64,000 nt of DNA from Azotimanducus sp965199815 (GCA_965199815.1 CBDATE010000007.1:21733-85732), one strand, 5' to 3'; shown: positions 52,406 through 61,705, counted from the first letter of the stretch. A program made the numbers and translations. Notes: generated by a model from the sequence alone, not told the origin.

Positions 52406-52732
52406 ATGATCCTGGCACGACCTCGACGCATATTGATTATCGGCATGCTCTGTGCTGCCTTGACTGCCTGTCAGGGTGCGCCGCTCGTCAGGCCCGAGCG
52501 CGACCTGTCGCGCGACTATCAGGCAGAAGTTTCCGAACTCCGGCGTTTCGTGCGCGCCCGGTGTGCACAGGTGGATAGCGAGGCGGATGCTCCTGAAATC
52601 CGCATCAGGCGCATGCCGAGCGAGGTGCTCGTGAGCATTGCAGCGATGTGTGAACCTGGCGGAGTGAGCATTCGCTGCATCCTTGTAGCCGGGCCGGACG
52701 CTGTGCCTGTGTGCGCCCGGGACGGACGCTGA
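52406..52732 (+). CDS. Small lipoprotein of unknown function
   Basis: A 108-residue product with a lipoprotein signal sequence (RRILIIGMLCAALTACQG), the lipobox LTAC placing the modified cysteine near residue 22. The mature part is rich in Arg and Cys (RRFVRARCAQVDSEADAPEI, CEPGGVSIRCILVAG) and matches no family I recognise. ATG at 52406 is chosen so the signal peptide is N-terminal; starts further upstream would add a poor prefix. It is divergent from the tRNA-Gly and DegQ unit and convergent with the CNNM gene. Confidence 0.65.
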   Translation: MILARPRRILIIGMLCAALTACQGAPLVRPERDLSRDYQAEVSELRRFVRARCAQVDSEADAPEIRIRRMPSEVLVSIAAMCEPGGVSIRCILVAGPDAVPVCARDGR

Positions 52733-52764
52733 TCGGGTTCGGGCACCTATGCGTACCAGACTGA

Positions 52765-52885
52765 CCTCGATGCCTATCCGGCGGCATCCTGATTCTTCGC
52801 TGAAAACACGGTTAACTTAACCTCATGCTGGTGCCCTATGCTGGTGCCCTCGATGCCTATCCGGCGGCATCCTGATTCTTCGCTG
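52765..52885. repeat. Direct repeat of the 3' end of the CNNM-type gene
   Basis: CCTCGATGCCTATCCGGCGG and the following CATCCTGATTCTTCGCTG occur at about 52765-52802 and again at 52848-52885, an offset of 83 bases. The second copy holds the true stop codon (reverse TAG at 52857-52859) of the CNNM/CorC-type gene; the first is a duplicate of that gene's end. Short GGTGCCCTATGCT repeats lie between them. Confidence 0.75.
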
Positions 52886-54158
52886 GCAGCGGCACATCTG
52901 CCGGCGGCGTGATGCGCACCGAGCGCACCAGATGCTCTCCAACCTGCAATGTCTCGATTCGATAGCCGTCGATCTTGATGCTGACATTGGCATCGGGGAT
53001 CAGTTGCAGGCGCTCGAGTACCAGCCCATTGATGGTTCTCGGCCCGACAATCGGCAAGTTCCATTCCAGAGTGCGATTGACCTCTCGCACCAGCGCCTTG
53101 CCATCGATAATCCAGGAACCATCGTCTTGCGGAAAGATTTCGGCAAAGTTGGACGCGAGGTCGCTGGTGAACTCGCCGACTATTTCTTCGAGAATATCCT
53201 CGAGCGCGACAAGCCCCTGCACATCGCCATATTCGTCCACGACCAGTGCCAGACGCTCACGCTTGCGCTGGAAATTCACGAGTTGCACATGCAGGGGGGT
53301 GCCCTCGGGCACGAAGTAGGGTGCATCGCAGAGTGCAACTATGTCTTCCTTCGAGAAGGATTCACTTGCCAGCAGACGATTGGTCCTGCGCATGTGAAAA
53401 ACGCCCTTGGTCTGATTCAGCGAACCGTTGAAGACCGGCAGGCGAGTGTGCTGGCTCGAGGCGACCTGAGCGGCTACGTCGCTCAATTCATCCTCCAGAT
53501 TCAACCCGTACACTTCGTTTCTTGGCACCATGATGTCGTTCACACTGAGCTTTTCGAGTTCAAGGATTTGCAACAGCATGACCTGGTGCCTGCTGGGCAG
53601 GGTCGAGCGCTCGAGCAGCACGGTACGCAGCTCGTCCATGCTGAGTTTCTGATCGGCCGTTGTGCGCTCGCGGTCTGTACCGAGCCAGCGCAGGAGCAGT
53701 CGAGCCACGCTGCCAACGCTGCGCACGAAAGGGTAGAGCGCCTTGAGCAGCGGCTCGAGGATATGTACCGACACAAACGCGAATCGCTCCGGGTTTTGCG
53801 CAGCGAGAGTCTTGGGCGCTACTTCTGCGAAGACCAGGAAGAACAAGGTCAGCGCAATCGGGGCGATCAGCAACCCGGCATCGCCGAAGAAGCGCAAGCC
53901 GATGACCGCGGCTACCGTGGCGGCAATGTTGTTGACCAGATTATTGCCGATCAGGATGACACCGAGCAGGTTTTCCGGCTTGCTCAGCATTTTCTCGGCT
54001 TTGCGGGCGCTGCGATTGCCTTCGTTGACCGCGTGTTTCAAGCGGTAGCGGTTGAGACCGATCATGGCGGTCTCGGAGCCGGAGAAATACGCCGACAGCA
54101 AGGTCAGCAGGAGTAGTGTGCCAAACAGGATGCTGGCCGAAAACTCGGAAATATCCAC
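52857..54158 (-). CDS. CNNM/CorC-type (hemolysin-family) membrane protein
   Basis: A 433-residue protein. The DUF21 membrane domain (ILFGTLLLLTLLSAYFSGSE, LIAPIALTLFFLVFAEVAPK) is followed by a pair of CBS domains (VNDIMVPRNEVYGLNLEDEL, RLALVVDEYGDVQGLVALED) and the C-terminal CorC_HlyC domain (WIIDGKALVREVNRTLEWNL, RTINGLVLERLQLI). Family members help magnesium and cobalt homeostasis. GTG at 54158 is preferred: the longer frame upstream overlaps the YpjD-like gene and lacks a ribosome binding site. Placement before YpjD-like and ffh is conserved in gammaproteobacteria. Its 3' end is duplicated nearby. Confidence 0.88.
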   Translation of the reverse strand: MDISEFSASILFGTLLLLTLLSAYFSGSETAMIGLNRYRLKHAVNEGNRSARKAEKMLSKPENLLGVILIGNNLVNNIAATVAAVIGLRFFGDAGLLIAPIALTLFFLVFAEVAPKTLAAQNPERFAFVSVHILEPLLKALYPFVRSVGSVARLLLRWLGTDRERTTADQKLSMDELRTVLLERSTLPSRHQVMLLQILELEKLSVNDIMVPRNEVYGLNLEDELSDVAAQVASSQHTRLPVFNGSLNQTKGVFHMRRTNRLLASESFSKEDIVALCDAPYFVPEGTPLHVQLVNFQRKRERLALVVDEYGDVQGLVALEDILEEIVGEFTSDLASNFAEIFPQDDGSWIIDGKALVREVNRTLEWNLPIVGPRTINGLVLERLQLIPDANVSIKIDGYRIETLQVGEHLVRSVRITPPADVPLPAKNQDAAG

Positions 54159-54214
54159 GTACAGATCTTGCAGGTAATTCGATGAAGTGCCGCCGGAATC
54201 CTGATCAGAAGTGG

Positions 54215-55015
54215 TCAGGCACCAACCAGTACCTCCAGAAGAAACTTGTTGCCAAGATAGCCACCGGCCAGTAATCCAAAGGCAAGCAGTGTCCAGGCGG
54301 TCGCTGTCCCGCCGCGCCAGCCGAGAAATTGCCTGCCAATCAGCAGGCACAGAAAGAGTAGCCAGGCCAGCAGACTCGGCAGTATGTGCTCGCTGCCCAT
54401 GCCCTGATCTTCGCCGATTGCGAACCAGGCACCGAGCAGGATGCCGCCGGAGATGAGCACGAACCCCGCGCCGACCAGCTTGAAGAGCATGGTTTCCATG
54501 GTTTCGAGCGGCGGCAATATGCGCATCAGCGCCGACACGCGGTGTCTGCGCATGGAATGATCGCTGAGCAGCACCAACAGGCTTTGTAGCGCACTCATGA
54601 ACAATACCGTATAGCCAACCAGAGAGAGAAGTATGTGCAGAGCGAATTTCGGTTGGCTGACATCGAGCGGTGCGGGGCTGCCTTCAAGCAGCAGCGAACA
54701 GGCGAGTGCCAGCGCGCTCAGGGGCAGCACCACCAGCAACAGGCCCTCGACCGACTCTCGCAAGAGTAGCAGGATGGTGGGTAACAACCAGAAAATGACC
54801 GAGGTGGCCATGAAGAAACCGAAGTCAAGGGTGCCATCGCCATGGATCTGCAATGCAATGGTAGTGCCATGGAAGACAATGGCAGCGAGAGTCAACAGCT
54901 TGAGCCTTGTCGATCCCGGGTGCGGTACACCCATCATCCGCCAGGCGATCAGACCGCCCGCGCCATAGAGCGCAATCGCCAGTATGCCGGAGAGGGTCGG
55001 GAGCATATGCAGCAC
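54215..55015 (-). CDS. YpjD/CcsA-like cytochrome c assembly-related membrane protein
   Basis: A 266-residue integral membrane protein with about eight hydrophobic segments (LSGILAIALYGAGGLIAWRM, FFMATSVIFWLLPTILLLLR, LHILLSLVGYTVLFMSALQS, LLAWLLFLCLLIGRQFLGWR). It fits the CcsA/HemX-like fold of the inner-membrane protein YpjD. Sitting between the CorC-like gene and ffh is the usual position of ypjD in gammaproteobacteria. The role in E. coli is not well defined. It starts at ATG 55015, divergent from ffh, with a 69-base shared gap. Confidence 0.82.
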   Translation of the reverse strand: MLHMLPTLSGILAIALYGAGGLIAWRMMGVPHPGSTRLKLLTLAAIVFHGTTIALQIHGDGTLDFGFFMATSVIFWLLPTILLLLRESVEGLLLVVLPLSALALACSLLLEGSPAPLDVSQPKFALHILLSLVGYTVLFMSALQSLLVLLSDHSMRRHRVSALMRILPPLETMETMLFKLVGAGFVLISGGILLGAWFAIGEDQGMGSEHILPSLLAWLLFLCLLIGRQFLGWRGGTATAWTLLAFGLLAGGYLGNKFLLEVLVGA

Positions 55016-55041
55016 GAGTCAGGCCAGAGCACAGTCGTCGC

Positions 55042-55047
55042 TATAAT
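55042..55047 (+). promoter_or_regulatory. Probable -10 element of the ffh promoter
   Basis: TATAAT at 55042-55047 lies 37 bases before the ATG of ffh, in the short divergent gap. The matching -35 position (about 55019-55024, TCAGGC) is poor. By-eye call. Confidence 0.35.
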
Positions 55048-55084
55048 CTTCACTCACGATTGCCATCAGGGTCAACTATTTCTC

Positions 55085-56443
55085 ATGCTCGAAAATCTGA
55101 CATCTCGCTTTCAGCGCATTCTGGGTGGGCTTGGGCGCAAGCCGGTGCTCACCGAGCGCAAGGTTGCAGAAACACTGAAAGATGTGCGTATGGCGCTGCT
55201 CGAAGCGGATGTCGCGCTTGGTGTAGTGCGAACCTTTACCGCCGAGGTACAGAAAAAGGCGGTCGGCAGCAGTCTGGCGAGTGGTGTCACACCGAGCGAA
55301 GGCCTGATTCGGATTCTTCGCGAAAGCCTGCTCGAGTTGCTTGGAGGTGCCAACGATTCGCTCAACCTGCGCGCCACGCCGCCTGTGGTAGTGCTTCTGG
55401 CAGGTGTACAGGGGGCGGGCAAGACCACCACGGCCGCCAAGCTCGCGCATCTCCTCGAGTCGCGAGACAACCAGCGCGTCTCTCTGGTCAGTACCGATGT
55501 CTATCGACCTGCCGCGCTCGAGCAGCTCGCGGTGTTGGGCCGCGAGGTGGGGGTCACGTGTTATCCGGCATCTGCGTCGGAAACACCACTCGACATCGGC
55601 AAGCGGGCGCTGCAGCAAGCCCGCATTGATGCCCGGCAGGTGCTCATCGTCGATACCGCAGGGCGCTCGCAGCTTGATCAGGACATGATGCAGGAGATTC
55701 AGGCCTTGCATGCGGCCCTGTCTCCAACCGAAACCCTGTTTGTGCTTGATGCCATGGCCGGGCAGGACGCAGCGCGCACGGCCGCCGCCTTCCACGAGGC
55801 GCTGGCACTCACTGGAACCATTATCACCAAGGCTGATGGTGATGCGCGTGGCGGCGCCATGCTCACCGTGCGCTCACTCACCGGTCGCCCCATCAAGTTT
55901 GTCGGCGTGGGCGAGAAGATGGATGCGCTCGAACCCTTTCACCCCGAACGCATGGTATCGCGCATTCTGGGTCAGGGCGACCTGGCTACCCTCATGGAAG
56001 AAGCAGCGCGCAAGGTAGATCAGAAGTCGGCGACGCGCGTAGCGCAAAAAATCGCTGGTGGCAAGCGTTTCAGCCTGCAGGATTTCAAGGATTCGCTGGT
56101 GAATATGCAATCCATGGGTGGTATCGAAAGTCTCGGCAATTTTTTGCCCATCCCCAGGGAAATGCTGGCGCGCAGTCAGCAGAGCATGGACCCGTCGGTG
56201 CTCAAGCGCAGCATTGCCATGATTGATTCCATGACACCGCACGAACGCCAGTTCCCGGATGTGATCAACGGCTCCAGAAAGCAGCGCATCGCAAAGGGCG
56301 CGGGGGTTGATTTTCGTGACATTGCGCGGATGTTGCGCCAGTATCGGCAGATGCAGAAGATGTCGCAGAAAGTCGGGCGCAAGGGGTTTCAGAAGAAGAT
56401 GCAAAGAGCCATGCAATTACCGGGTCGTGGCCCTGGAGGGTAG
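55085..56443 (+). CDS. ffh: Signal recognition particle protein Ffh
   Basis: The 452-residue SRP54 homologue binds signal peptides and 4.5S RNA and targets nascent membrane proteins. The N domain (MLENLTSRFQRILGGLGRKP) precedes the G domain: VLLAGVQGAGKTTTAAKLAH (G1), LIVDTAGRSQLDQDMMQEIQ-type G3, and TKADGDARGGAMLTVRSLTG. The methionine-rich M domain follows (GGIESLGNFLPIPREML, MLRQYRQMQKMSQKVGRKGF). ATG at 55085 starts the conserved N domain. The YpjD-like and CorC-like genes are its divergent neighbours. Confidence 0.96.
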   Translation: MLENLTSRFQRILGGLGRKPVLTERKVAETLKDVRMALLEADVALGVVRTFTAEVQKKAVGSSLASGVTPSEGLIRILRESLLELLGGANDSLNLRATPPVVVLLAGVQGAGKTTTAAKLAHLLESRDNQRVSLVSTDVYRPAALEQLAVLGREVGVTCYPASASETPLDIGKRALQQARIDARQVLIVDTAGRSQLDQDMMQEIQALHAALSPTETLFVLDAMAGQDAARTAAAFHEALALTGTIITKADGDARGGAMLTVRSLTGRPIKFVGVGEKMDALEPFHPERMVSRILGQGDLATLMEEAARKVDQKSATRVAQKIAGGKRFSLQDFKDSLVNMQSMGGIESLGNFLPIPREMLARSQQSMDPSVLKRSIAMIDSMTPHERQFPDVINGSRKQRIAKGAGVDFRDIARMLRQYRQMQKMSQKVGRKGFQKKMQRAMQLPGRGPGG

Positions 56444-56461
56444 GTCAGGGAACAGCCCCAA

Positions 56462-56486
56462 GTATGTTCTGATCAAGTCCATCCCA
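56462..56486 (+). repeat. Left end of the five-hairpin element
   Basis: GTATGTTCTGATCAAGTCCA and the following TCC match the left end of the element, through the left arm and loop start of hairpin 1. The right arm and the other hairpins are missing. It is either a truncated copy or the point where an element was lost, and lies in the 147-base gap after ffh. Confidence 0.6.
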
Positions 56487-56589
56487 AAGCAGGAATCAGG
56501 CGGCTTATTTGTGTTTATAATATCCTTGTAATGTTTGTGGCTCCTCAATTTTGCTCGCGAGCAGGGTCACTGCCACCGCAAACTGAACC

Positions 56590-58080
56590 ATGTCCGTGAG
56601 CGCATCAACCCGCCCGTCGCAACTCTCGCGCCGAAAGTTCACGCTCGGTGTCGCCGCCAGCGGAGCACTCCTCGGCCTTGCCGGTCGCGTCTCGGCAAGG
56701 CAATCAACCGCCTCGCACGAAGTCCTGATTCTTGGTGCCGGACTGGCCGGTCTTGCCGCGGCGCGCATACTCGGGCAAGCCGGGATGGACTTGCGCATAC
56801 TCGAAGCACGTGAGCGAGTAGGTGGTCGCGCCTACACGCTCACCGAGTTGCCGGACCGCGCCGAACTCGGCGGTGTCGAGATTGGCAATTCCTATACCCG
56901 CATTCATGCGCTGGCACGCGAGTTCAACCTCGAAATCGCACCATCAAGCTATCCTCGTGGCACCACGATGCACTTCAACGGCACAACTCTGGGTGCGGAA
57001 GATTGGCACGATGCGAACATCAATCCACTCGCAACCCGTGAGCGCTCGCTCCTCCCGACGAGGCTCGAGAGTCACTACCTGAATCCGGAGAATCCGCTCA
57101 CCAGGGCCGCCGATTGGGATACCGCCGCGGCCAGGCGATTTGATCGATCGGTTGCCGAGGTGTTGCGAGAACGCGGTGCGTCCGAAGCCGCCATTCGTCT
57201 CATTGACATTGCCGCCACAGCAAACAGCGTCGAACAGATCAGTGCGCTGACGCGCTGGCACCGGGCGCTGCTGTTTCAGCACGAAACCGGAGTTGGGCGT
57301 CTTGCACCTGGCGCACAGGCCCTGCCGCTGGCCATGGCGGCAGATTTCGATGCGCGGCAGCTGCAACTCGGTACCGAAGTGCGGCGCATCTCGGTACATC
57401 CCGGGGCTGTGTCGCAGCAAGCAGCAGGTGCAAGCGGCTCACATGCGAGGTATCCCGTCGAGGTTGAAACCAGTCGCGGCGAGCTCCTGCGCGCCAATCA
57501 GGTGATATGCAGCTTGCCGGTTCCCGCACTTCGCCGCGTGATAATTGACGCGCCGATTGCAGAGGTGCAGCGCGAGGCCATCGATCGACTGCAGAACACC
57601 AAGGTGCACATCGCCCTGTTCGACAGCGAGCCTTTCTGGGAAGAGGACGGCCTGCCGCCCAACATGTGGACTGACACCCTGCTTGAACGCATGTTCCCGC
57701 GTGTACACAAGGACACCGGCGAAGTCATGGGTCTGAAGATGTTCGTCAACGGCAATGGCAGTGACGCGCTCGATGTCATGGACGACAGCACCTTCGAATC
57801 TCTTGCGCTTGCCACCATTGCGCAGATACGTCCCGCCTCCCAAGGCCGGGTGCGTCTGGTTTCACGGTATAGTTGGACGAGCGACCCCTTTGCGGGCGGT
57901 GCCTACATCGAATGGCCACCCGGCAAGGTGGCCGCCTATCGCAAGGCCATGCAGGCAAGGGTCGGCCCGCTGGTGTTCGCAGGTGAACATGCCGCCGTTG
58001 ATGCGCCCGGAATGGAAGGTGCTGTGCGCTCTGGTGAGCGCGCCGCTGAAGCAGTGCTGGCCGCGCGCGGCGCGACGTGA
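56590..58080 (+). CDS. FAD-dependent amine oxidase, Tat-exported
   Basis: A 496-residue flavin amine oxidase. The N terminus has a twin-arginine signal (SRRKFTLGVAASGALLGLAG) and the FAD motif EVLILGAGLAGLAAARILGQ with ERVGGRAYTL. Later segments GARALPLAMAADFDARQLQL-like (AQALPLAMAADF), VICSLPVPALRRVIIDAPIA, YSWTSDPFAGGAYIEWPPGK and PLVFAGEHAAVDAPGMEGAV complete the fold. The amine substrate is unknown. Tat export suggests a periplasmic, folded flavoprotein. A TATAAT at 56516 may be its -10 element. The DUF1838 gene follows on the same strand. Confidence 0.9.
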   Translation: MSVSASTRPSQLSRRKFTLGVAASGALLGLAGRVSARQSTASHEVLILGAGLAGLAAARILGQAGMDLRILEARERVGGRAYTLTELPDRAELGGVEIGNSYTRIHALAREFNLEIAPSSYPRGTTMHFNGTTLGAEDWHDANINPLATRERSLLPTRLESHYLNPENPLTRAADWDTAAARRFDRSVAEVLRERGASEAAIRLIDIAATANSVEQISALTRWHRALLFQHETGVGRLAPGAQALPLAMAADFDARQLQLGTEVRRISVHPGAVSQQAAGASGSHARYPVEVETSRGELLRANQVICSLPVPALRRVIIDAPIAEVQREAIDRLQNTKVHIALFDSEPFWEEDGLPPNMWTDTLLERMFPRVHKDTGEVMGLKMFVNGNGSDALDVMDDSTFESLALATIAQIRPASQGRVRLVSRYSWTSDPFAGGAYIEWPPGKVAAYRKAMQARVGPLVFAGEHAAVDAPGMEGAVRSGERAAEAVLAARGAT

Positions 58081-58167
58081 ATCAGCGCATGTCAGACCCG
58101 CACATCAGTGTTTGCCGTGTTTCCGGGCAGTCCCGATTCTTCATCATCACATCTCGAGGATTTTCTC

Positions 58168-59070
58168 ATGTTGCTTCGCTCCAGCCTCTTCGCGCTGCTC
58201 ACCGGCGCACTCCTTGCCTCGGTTGCCTCGACCGCGCTTGCGGCTCCCCTTGACCTGACCAATCCCGGTGATGCGCTGCAAGTCCAGCGCAAGGTGTTGT
58301 GTTCACGGGTTGATGGCAAGGCGACAACCTTCTGGTGGCACGGGCGCGCCTATTCACGACGCCAGGGTGAACGAGACCGTCACCTGTTCAATGTCGAGGG
58401 CATGAATGTGCGCGCCTGCGTCGGCGATACTCATCCCGAGCGTGGCGAAGGCTATCGCATGGTGTCTCGCGAGCTGCTGATATATCGTGACCCCGAATCC
58501 GGCGAAACCCTGACTACCTGGGACAATCCCTGGTCGGGTGAGACTGTCGAGGTGCTGCATGTGGCGAATGATCCGGTCAACCACAGCAGCTACGAAGTCT
58601 CGTGGAATGGCGAGCCATTCGAGTGGGGAGGCGAGATCACCGAAGGTCAGTGGCGCATGAATATCACCGTGCCGCTCTATTATCCCAACCCGCTGGCTTC
58701 CGCCTACGAGAAAGAGATCGGCGGCACGTACCACGCCACCGAGATGTTCAATTTCTTCGGTGACAATGTGGATGCCCTGCTTGACCCCAACACCCCCGAG
58801 GTCGGTCGCCAGGTTGGCTGGGCGCGCATCTCGGACTGGCTGCCCTGGATGAAGATGGCCGGGCGCGAAGGTGTCATCTACATGCACACGGCGGGGCTGC
58901 GACTATCCTCCTGGGATGCCCTGCCGGAGAGCATGAAATCCGAAATCGAGGCGCATTATCCTGAGTATCGTGAGCCGCCCCCGCTTGATGATGAGCGTCG
59001 CAATGTGACCAGCTGGCTCTATTACCAGCGTGTGGCCGAGGGCGACGAGAAAGCGCCGGAGCGCGAGTGA
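58168..59070 (+). CDS. Secreted DUF1838 family protein
   Basis: A 300-residue protein with a signal peptide (LLRSSLFALLTGALLASVAS, cleaved near TALA-AP). The mature part has the DUF1838 hallmarks: DLTNPGDALQVQRKVLCSRV, WWHGRAYSRRQGERDRHLFN, FNVEGMNVRACV, LIYRDPESGETLTTWDNPW, and the C-terminal KMAGREGVIYMHTAGLRLSS. The function of the family is unknown. ATG at 58168 is chosen so the signal peptide is at the N terminus. It lies between the amine oxidase and modA; the end of this gene comes 55 bases before the preferred modA start. Confidence 0.85.
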   Translation: MLLRSSLFALLTGALLASVASTALAAPLDLTNPGDALQVQRKVLCSRVDGKATTFWWHGRAYSRRQGERDRHLFNVEGMNVRACVGDTHPERGEGYRMVSRELLIYRDPESGETLTTWDNPWSGETVEVLHVANDPVNHSSYEVSWNGEPFEWGGEITEGQWRMNITVPLYYPNPLASAYEKEIGGTYHATEMFNFFGDNVDALLDPNTPEVGRQVGWARISDWLPWMKMAGREGVIYMHTAGLRLSSWDALPESMKSEIEAHYPEYREPPPLDDERRNVTSWLYYQRVAEGDEKAPERE

Positions 59071-59125
59071 TCGAGCCTGCGGGCAGGCTTGCCTGGGCAC
59101 CGGGCGGGTTCGCGTACACAAGCCT

Positions 59126-59932
59126 GTGGAGACAGCGTCGCGGCGGTTCCTGACGCGCATTGGTGCGCGAGCGCTGGTGTGCGCCCTGCTGCTCTGCTTG
59201 CCCTTCGGTGCGCGCTCGGAGCAGGCGCTCATTGCCGTGGCCACCAACTTCGCGCCTGCTTTCGAGGTTCTCGTGTCTGCTTTCGAGGCGACCGGCGGGC
59301 ATCGCATAATCATGGTCGGCGGTTCCACTGGCAAGCTGTATGCACAGATCATGCGTGGTGCGCCTTTCCACGCCTTTCTGGCCGCAGATCAGGAGCGACC
59401 GCAGCGCCTGCTTGAATCGGGCAGGGCGGTCGCGGGCTCCGGGTTTACCTACGCGCACGGGCGGCTGATGCTCTGGAGCCGGGATGCCGGTGCCATCGAC
59501 GGAGACCTTGCCGAGACCCTGCGGTTTGCGAGCTTCCGGCACCTCGCCATCGCCAATCCACGCACTGCGCCCTACGGTGTCGCGGCGCGCGAGGTGCTCG
59601 TGACCCTCGGGCTGATGGAGCGGCTGGAGTCGCGCCTGGTGGTCGGGGAGAACATCGGTCAGGCGTTTGCATTTGTCGCCACCGGCAGTGCCGAATTTGG
59701 TCTGGTCGCCCGCTCTGGCGTACTTGGCCAGGCCGTGCACGGTAGTCGCATGGAGGTGCCGGCACATTTGCATGGCGCGATTCGTCAGGATGCCGTGTTG
59801 CTGCAACGGGGCAGGACGAACCCGGCTGCACATGCAATACTGGCATACCTGCAAGGTCCCGAAGCCAGAAGCACGATTCTGGCCATGGGCTATGAGTTGC
59901 CGATACTGCCCAATGCTTCCCCCCACTCCTGA
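59126..59932 (+). CDS. modA: Molybdate ABC transporter, periplasmic binding protein
   Basis: A ModA-type binding protein with a signal peptide (GARALVCALLLCLPFGARSE). The core includes IAVATNFAPAFEVLVSAFEA, VGGSTGKLYAQIMRGAPFHA, FLAADQERPQRLLESG, LAIANPRTAPYGVAAREVLV, VVGENIGQAFAFVATGSAEF and GLVARSGV. It binds molybdate or tungstate for the ModBC importer. The start is uncertain: GTG 59126 gives a compact signal peptide, and earlier starts overlap the DUF1838 gene. Its stop overlaps the modB start in TGATG. Confidence 0.92.
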   Translation: METASRRFLTRIGARALVCALLLCLPFGARSEQALIAVATNFAPAFEVLVSAFEATGGHRIIMVGGSTGKLYAQIMRGAPFHAFLAADQERPQRLLESGRAVAGSGFTYAHGRLMLWSRDAGAIDGDLAETLRFASFRHLAIANPRTAPYGVAAREVLVTLGLMERLESRLVVGENIGQAFAFVATGSAEFGLVARSGVLGQAVHGSRMEVPAHLHGAIRQDAVLLQRGRTNPAAHAILAYLQGPEARSTILAMGYELPILPNASPHS

Positions 59933-60603
59933 TGTCTGATCTCACGCCTGTCTGGCTGTCGCTGTCGCTGGCTGCGGTTACCACGCTGATCCTGTTGGTG
60001 ACAGGTACTCCGCTTGCCTGGTGGCTTGCGCATACCCGGTCGCGGGCCCGCCCGCTGGTTGAAGCCGTCACCGCCCTGCCACTGGTTTTGCCACCCACGG
60101 TGCTCGGGTTCTATCTCCTCATTCTGCTCAATCCTGCCTCCTGGATTGGCAGCCTCTGGCTTGACATGACTGGCGAGACGCTCACCTTCTCCTTTGTCGG
60201 CCTGGTGGTGGCATCGATCATCTACTCCCTGCCATTCATGGTGCAGCCCCTGACCAGTGCTTTTGCCGCTGACGGGCGCAGCCTGATGGAAGCGGCGGCG
60301 AGTCTGCGCGCCTCGCCTGTCGATGCCTTTTTTCGCGTCGCCCTGCCGATGTCGGCGCGTGGCTTCGTTACCGCTTCCGTGCTCAGCTTTACCCATACGC
60401 TCGGCGAATTCGGTGTGGTACTGATGGTCGGGGGCAACATTCCGGGAGAGACGCGCGTGATCTCCATTGCCATCTACGAATACGTCGAGACGCTCGATTA
60501 TGCCGAGGCGCATCGGCTGTCGGCGGGTCTGCTGGTGTTCGCCTTCGCGGTTCTGGTAGCCGTCCATGCCATGAACCGGAGGCATCCGATTCGTGTCGGC
60601 TGA
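59932..60603 (+). CDS. modB: Molybdate ABC transporter permease
   Basis: The 223-residue inner-membrane permease has several helices (VWLSLSLAAVTTLILLVTGT, LPLVLPPTVLGFYLLILLNP, LVVASIIYSLPFMVQPL). The cytoplasmic EAA-like loop LMEAAASLRASPVDAFFRVA and ALPMSARGFVTASVLSFTHT lead into GEFGVVLMVGGNIPGETRVI, typical of ModB. ATG 59932 overlaps the modA stop. Its own stop (TGA 60601-60603) lies inside the start of modC. Confidence 0.94.
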   Translation: MSDLTPVWLSLSLAAVTTLILLVTGTPLAWWLAHTRSRARPLVEAVTALPLVLPPTVLGFYLLILLNPASWIGSLWLDMTGETLTFSFVGLVVASIIYSLPFMVQPLTSAFAADGRSLMEAAASLRASPVDAFFRVALPMSARGFVTASVLSFTHTLGEFGVVLMVGGNIPGETRVISIAIYEYVETLDYAEAHRLSAGLLVFAFAVLVAVHAMNRRHPIRVG

Positions 60604-61687
60604 TTCACTCAGACTCGATCTGACGCTTGCTCTCGGGGATTTTTCGCTGACCCTCGAGGAATCCTTGCCTGCACAAGGCGTAACGGCGATCTTTGGGCCG
60701 AGTGGCAGTGGCAAGACGAGTCTGTTGCGGGCGATTGCCGGATTTGAAACCCCCGACACTGGCCACATGGCGCTGGGTGACGAGGTCTGGTTCGACAGTG
60801 AGCGAAAGATTAATCAGCCCGCTTGCGTACGGCCGGTCGGATTTCTGTTCCAGGACCTGCGGCTGTTCCCACATCTTGACGTAGCGGGCAATCTCGCCTT
60901 TGCCGAACGCAGAAGTCGGGCAGTACCGGTCGGCTTTCGGCGGCACGATTTGATCAGCATTTTCGAGCTTGGCCCCTTGCTGTCTCGCCGTGTGACCCGG
61001 CTGTCGGGAGGCGAGGCGCAGCGAGTGGCACTGGCGCGTACCTTGCTCACGAAGCCGAAACTGCTGTTGCTTGATGAGCCACTGTCAGCCGTCGATCAGT
61101 CCCGCAAGGCCGAGATTCTTCCTTATCTTGACCGCGCTCTGACCACGCTTCGCATCCCCACGCTGTACGTGAGTCATGATGTGGACGAGGTGGCGCACAT
61201 TGCTGACCGGGTTCTGGTACTGACCGCTGGGCGGGTGGCCATGCGGGGCAGCGTGAGTGAGGTGATTGCACGTTTTGATATGGCTATTGCTGATGAGCGG
61301 TATGGGGCCAGTGTGCTGATTGAGGGGCAGGTGGATCATCATGATGAACGCCTGGAGTTGACGCAGGTAGATATTGGCGGTGAGCTGCTCGCCATACCGG
61401 GCGAGGCGGCCCTCACGCCTGGAAGCCGTGTGCGGCTGCGTGTTCGTGCGCGCGATGTGGCTCTGGCCACCGAGCGCTCACAATCGATCAGTATCCGCAA
61501 TCAGCTTCCCGGCATCCTGAAGACATTGCAGCCGGGGCCAGGGCCCGGTCTGGTCGAAGCGAGCGTCGAGCTGCGTGGCTGTGAGGTGCGGGCATGTCTG
61601 ACCCATGCCGCAGTGCTGGATCTTGAACTCGCTCCCGGTATGCAGGTCTTCGTACTCGTCAAGAGCGTTGGCCTCTCGGTGTACTGA
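60593..61687 (+). CDS. modC: Molybdate ABC transporter ATPase
   Basis: The 364-residue ATPase has Walker A AIFGPSGSGKTSLLRAIAGF, Q-loop GFLFQDLRLFPHLDVAGNLA, signature RLSGGEAQRVALARTLLTKP and Walker B LLLLDEPLSAVDQSRKAEIL. YVSHDVDEVAHIADRVLVL supplies the switch His. A C-terminal TOBE/MOP domain (RVRLRVRARDVALATERSQS) probably binds molybdate for regulation. GTG 60593 overlaps the end of modB by 11 bases. The modABC order is conserved. The CinA-like gene at 6249 is not part of it. Confidence 0.95.
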   Translation: MSADSLRLDLTLALGDFSLTLEESLPAQGVTAIFGPSGSGKTSLLRAIAGFETPDTGHMALGDEVWFDSERKINQPACVRPVGFLFQDLRLFPHLDVAGNLAFAERRSRAVPVGFRRHDLISIFELGPLLSRRVTRLSGGEAQRVALARTLLTKPKLLLLDEPLSAVDQSRKAEILPYLDRALTTLRIPTLYVSHDVDEVAHIADRVLVLTAGRVAMRGSVSEVIARFDMAIADERYGASVLIEGQVDHHDERLELTQVDIGGELLAIPGEAALTPGSRVRLRVRARDVALATERSQSISIRNQLPGILKTLQPGPGPGLVEASVELRGCEVRACLTHAAVLDLELAPGMQVFVLVKSVGLSVY

Positions 61688-61705
61688 CCGCGGGGTGTGC
61701 GCGGG

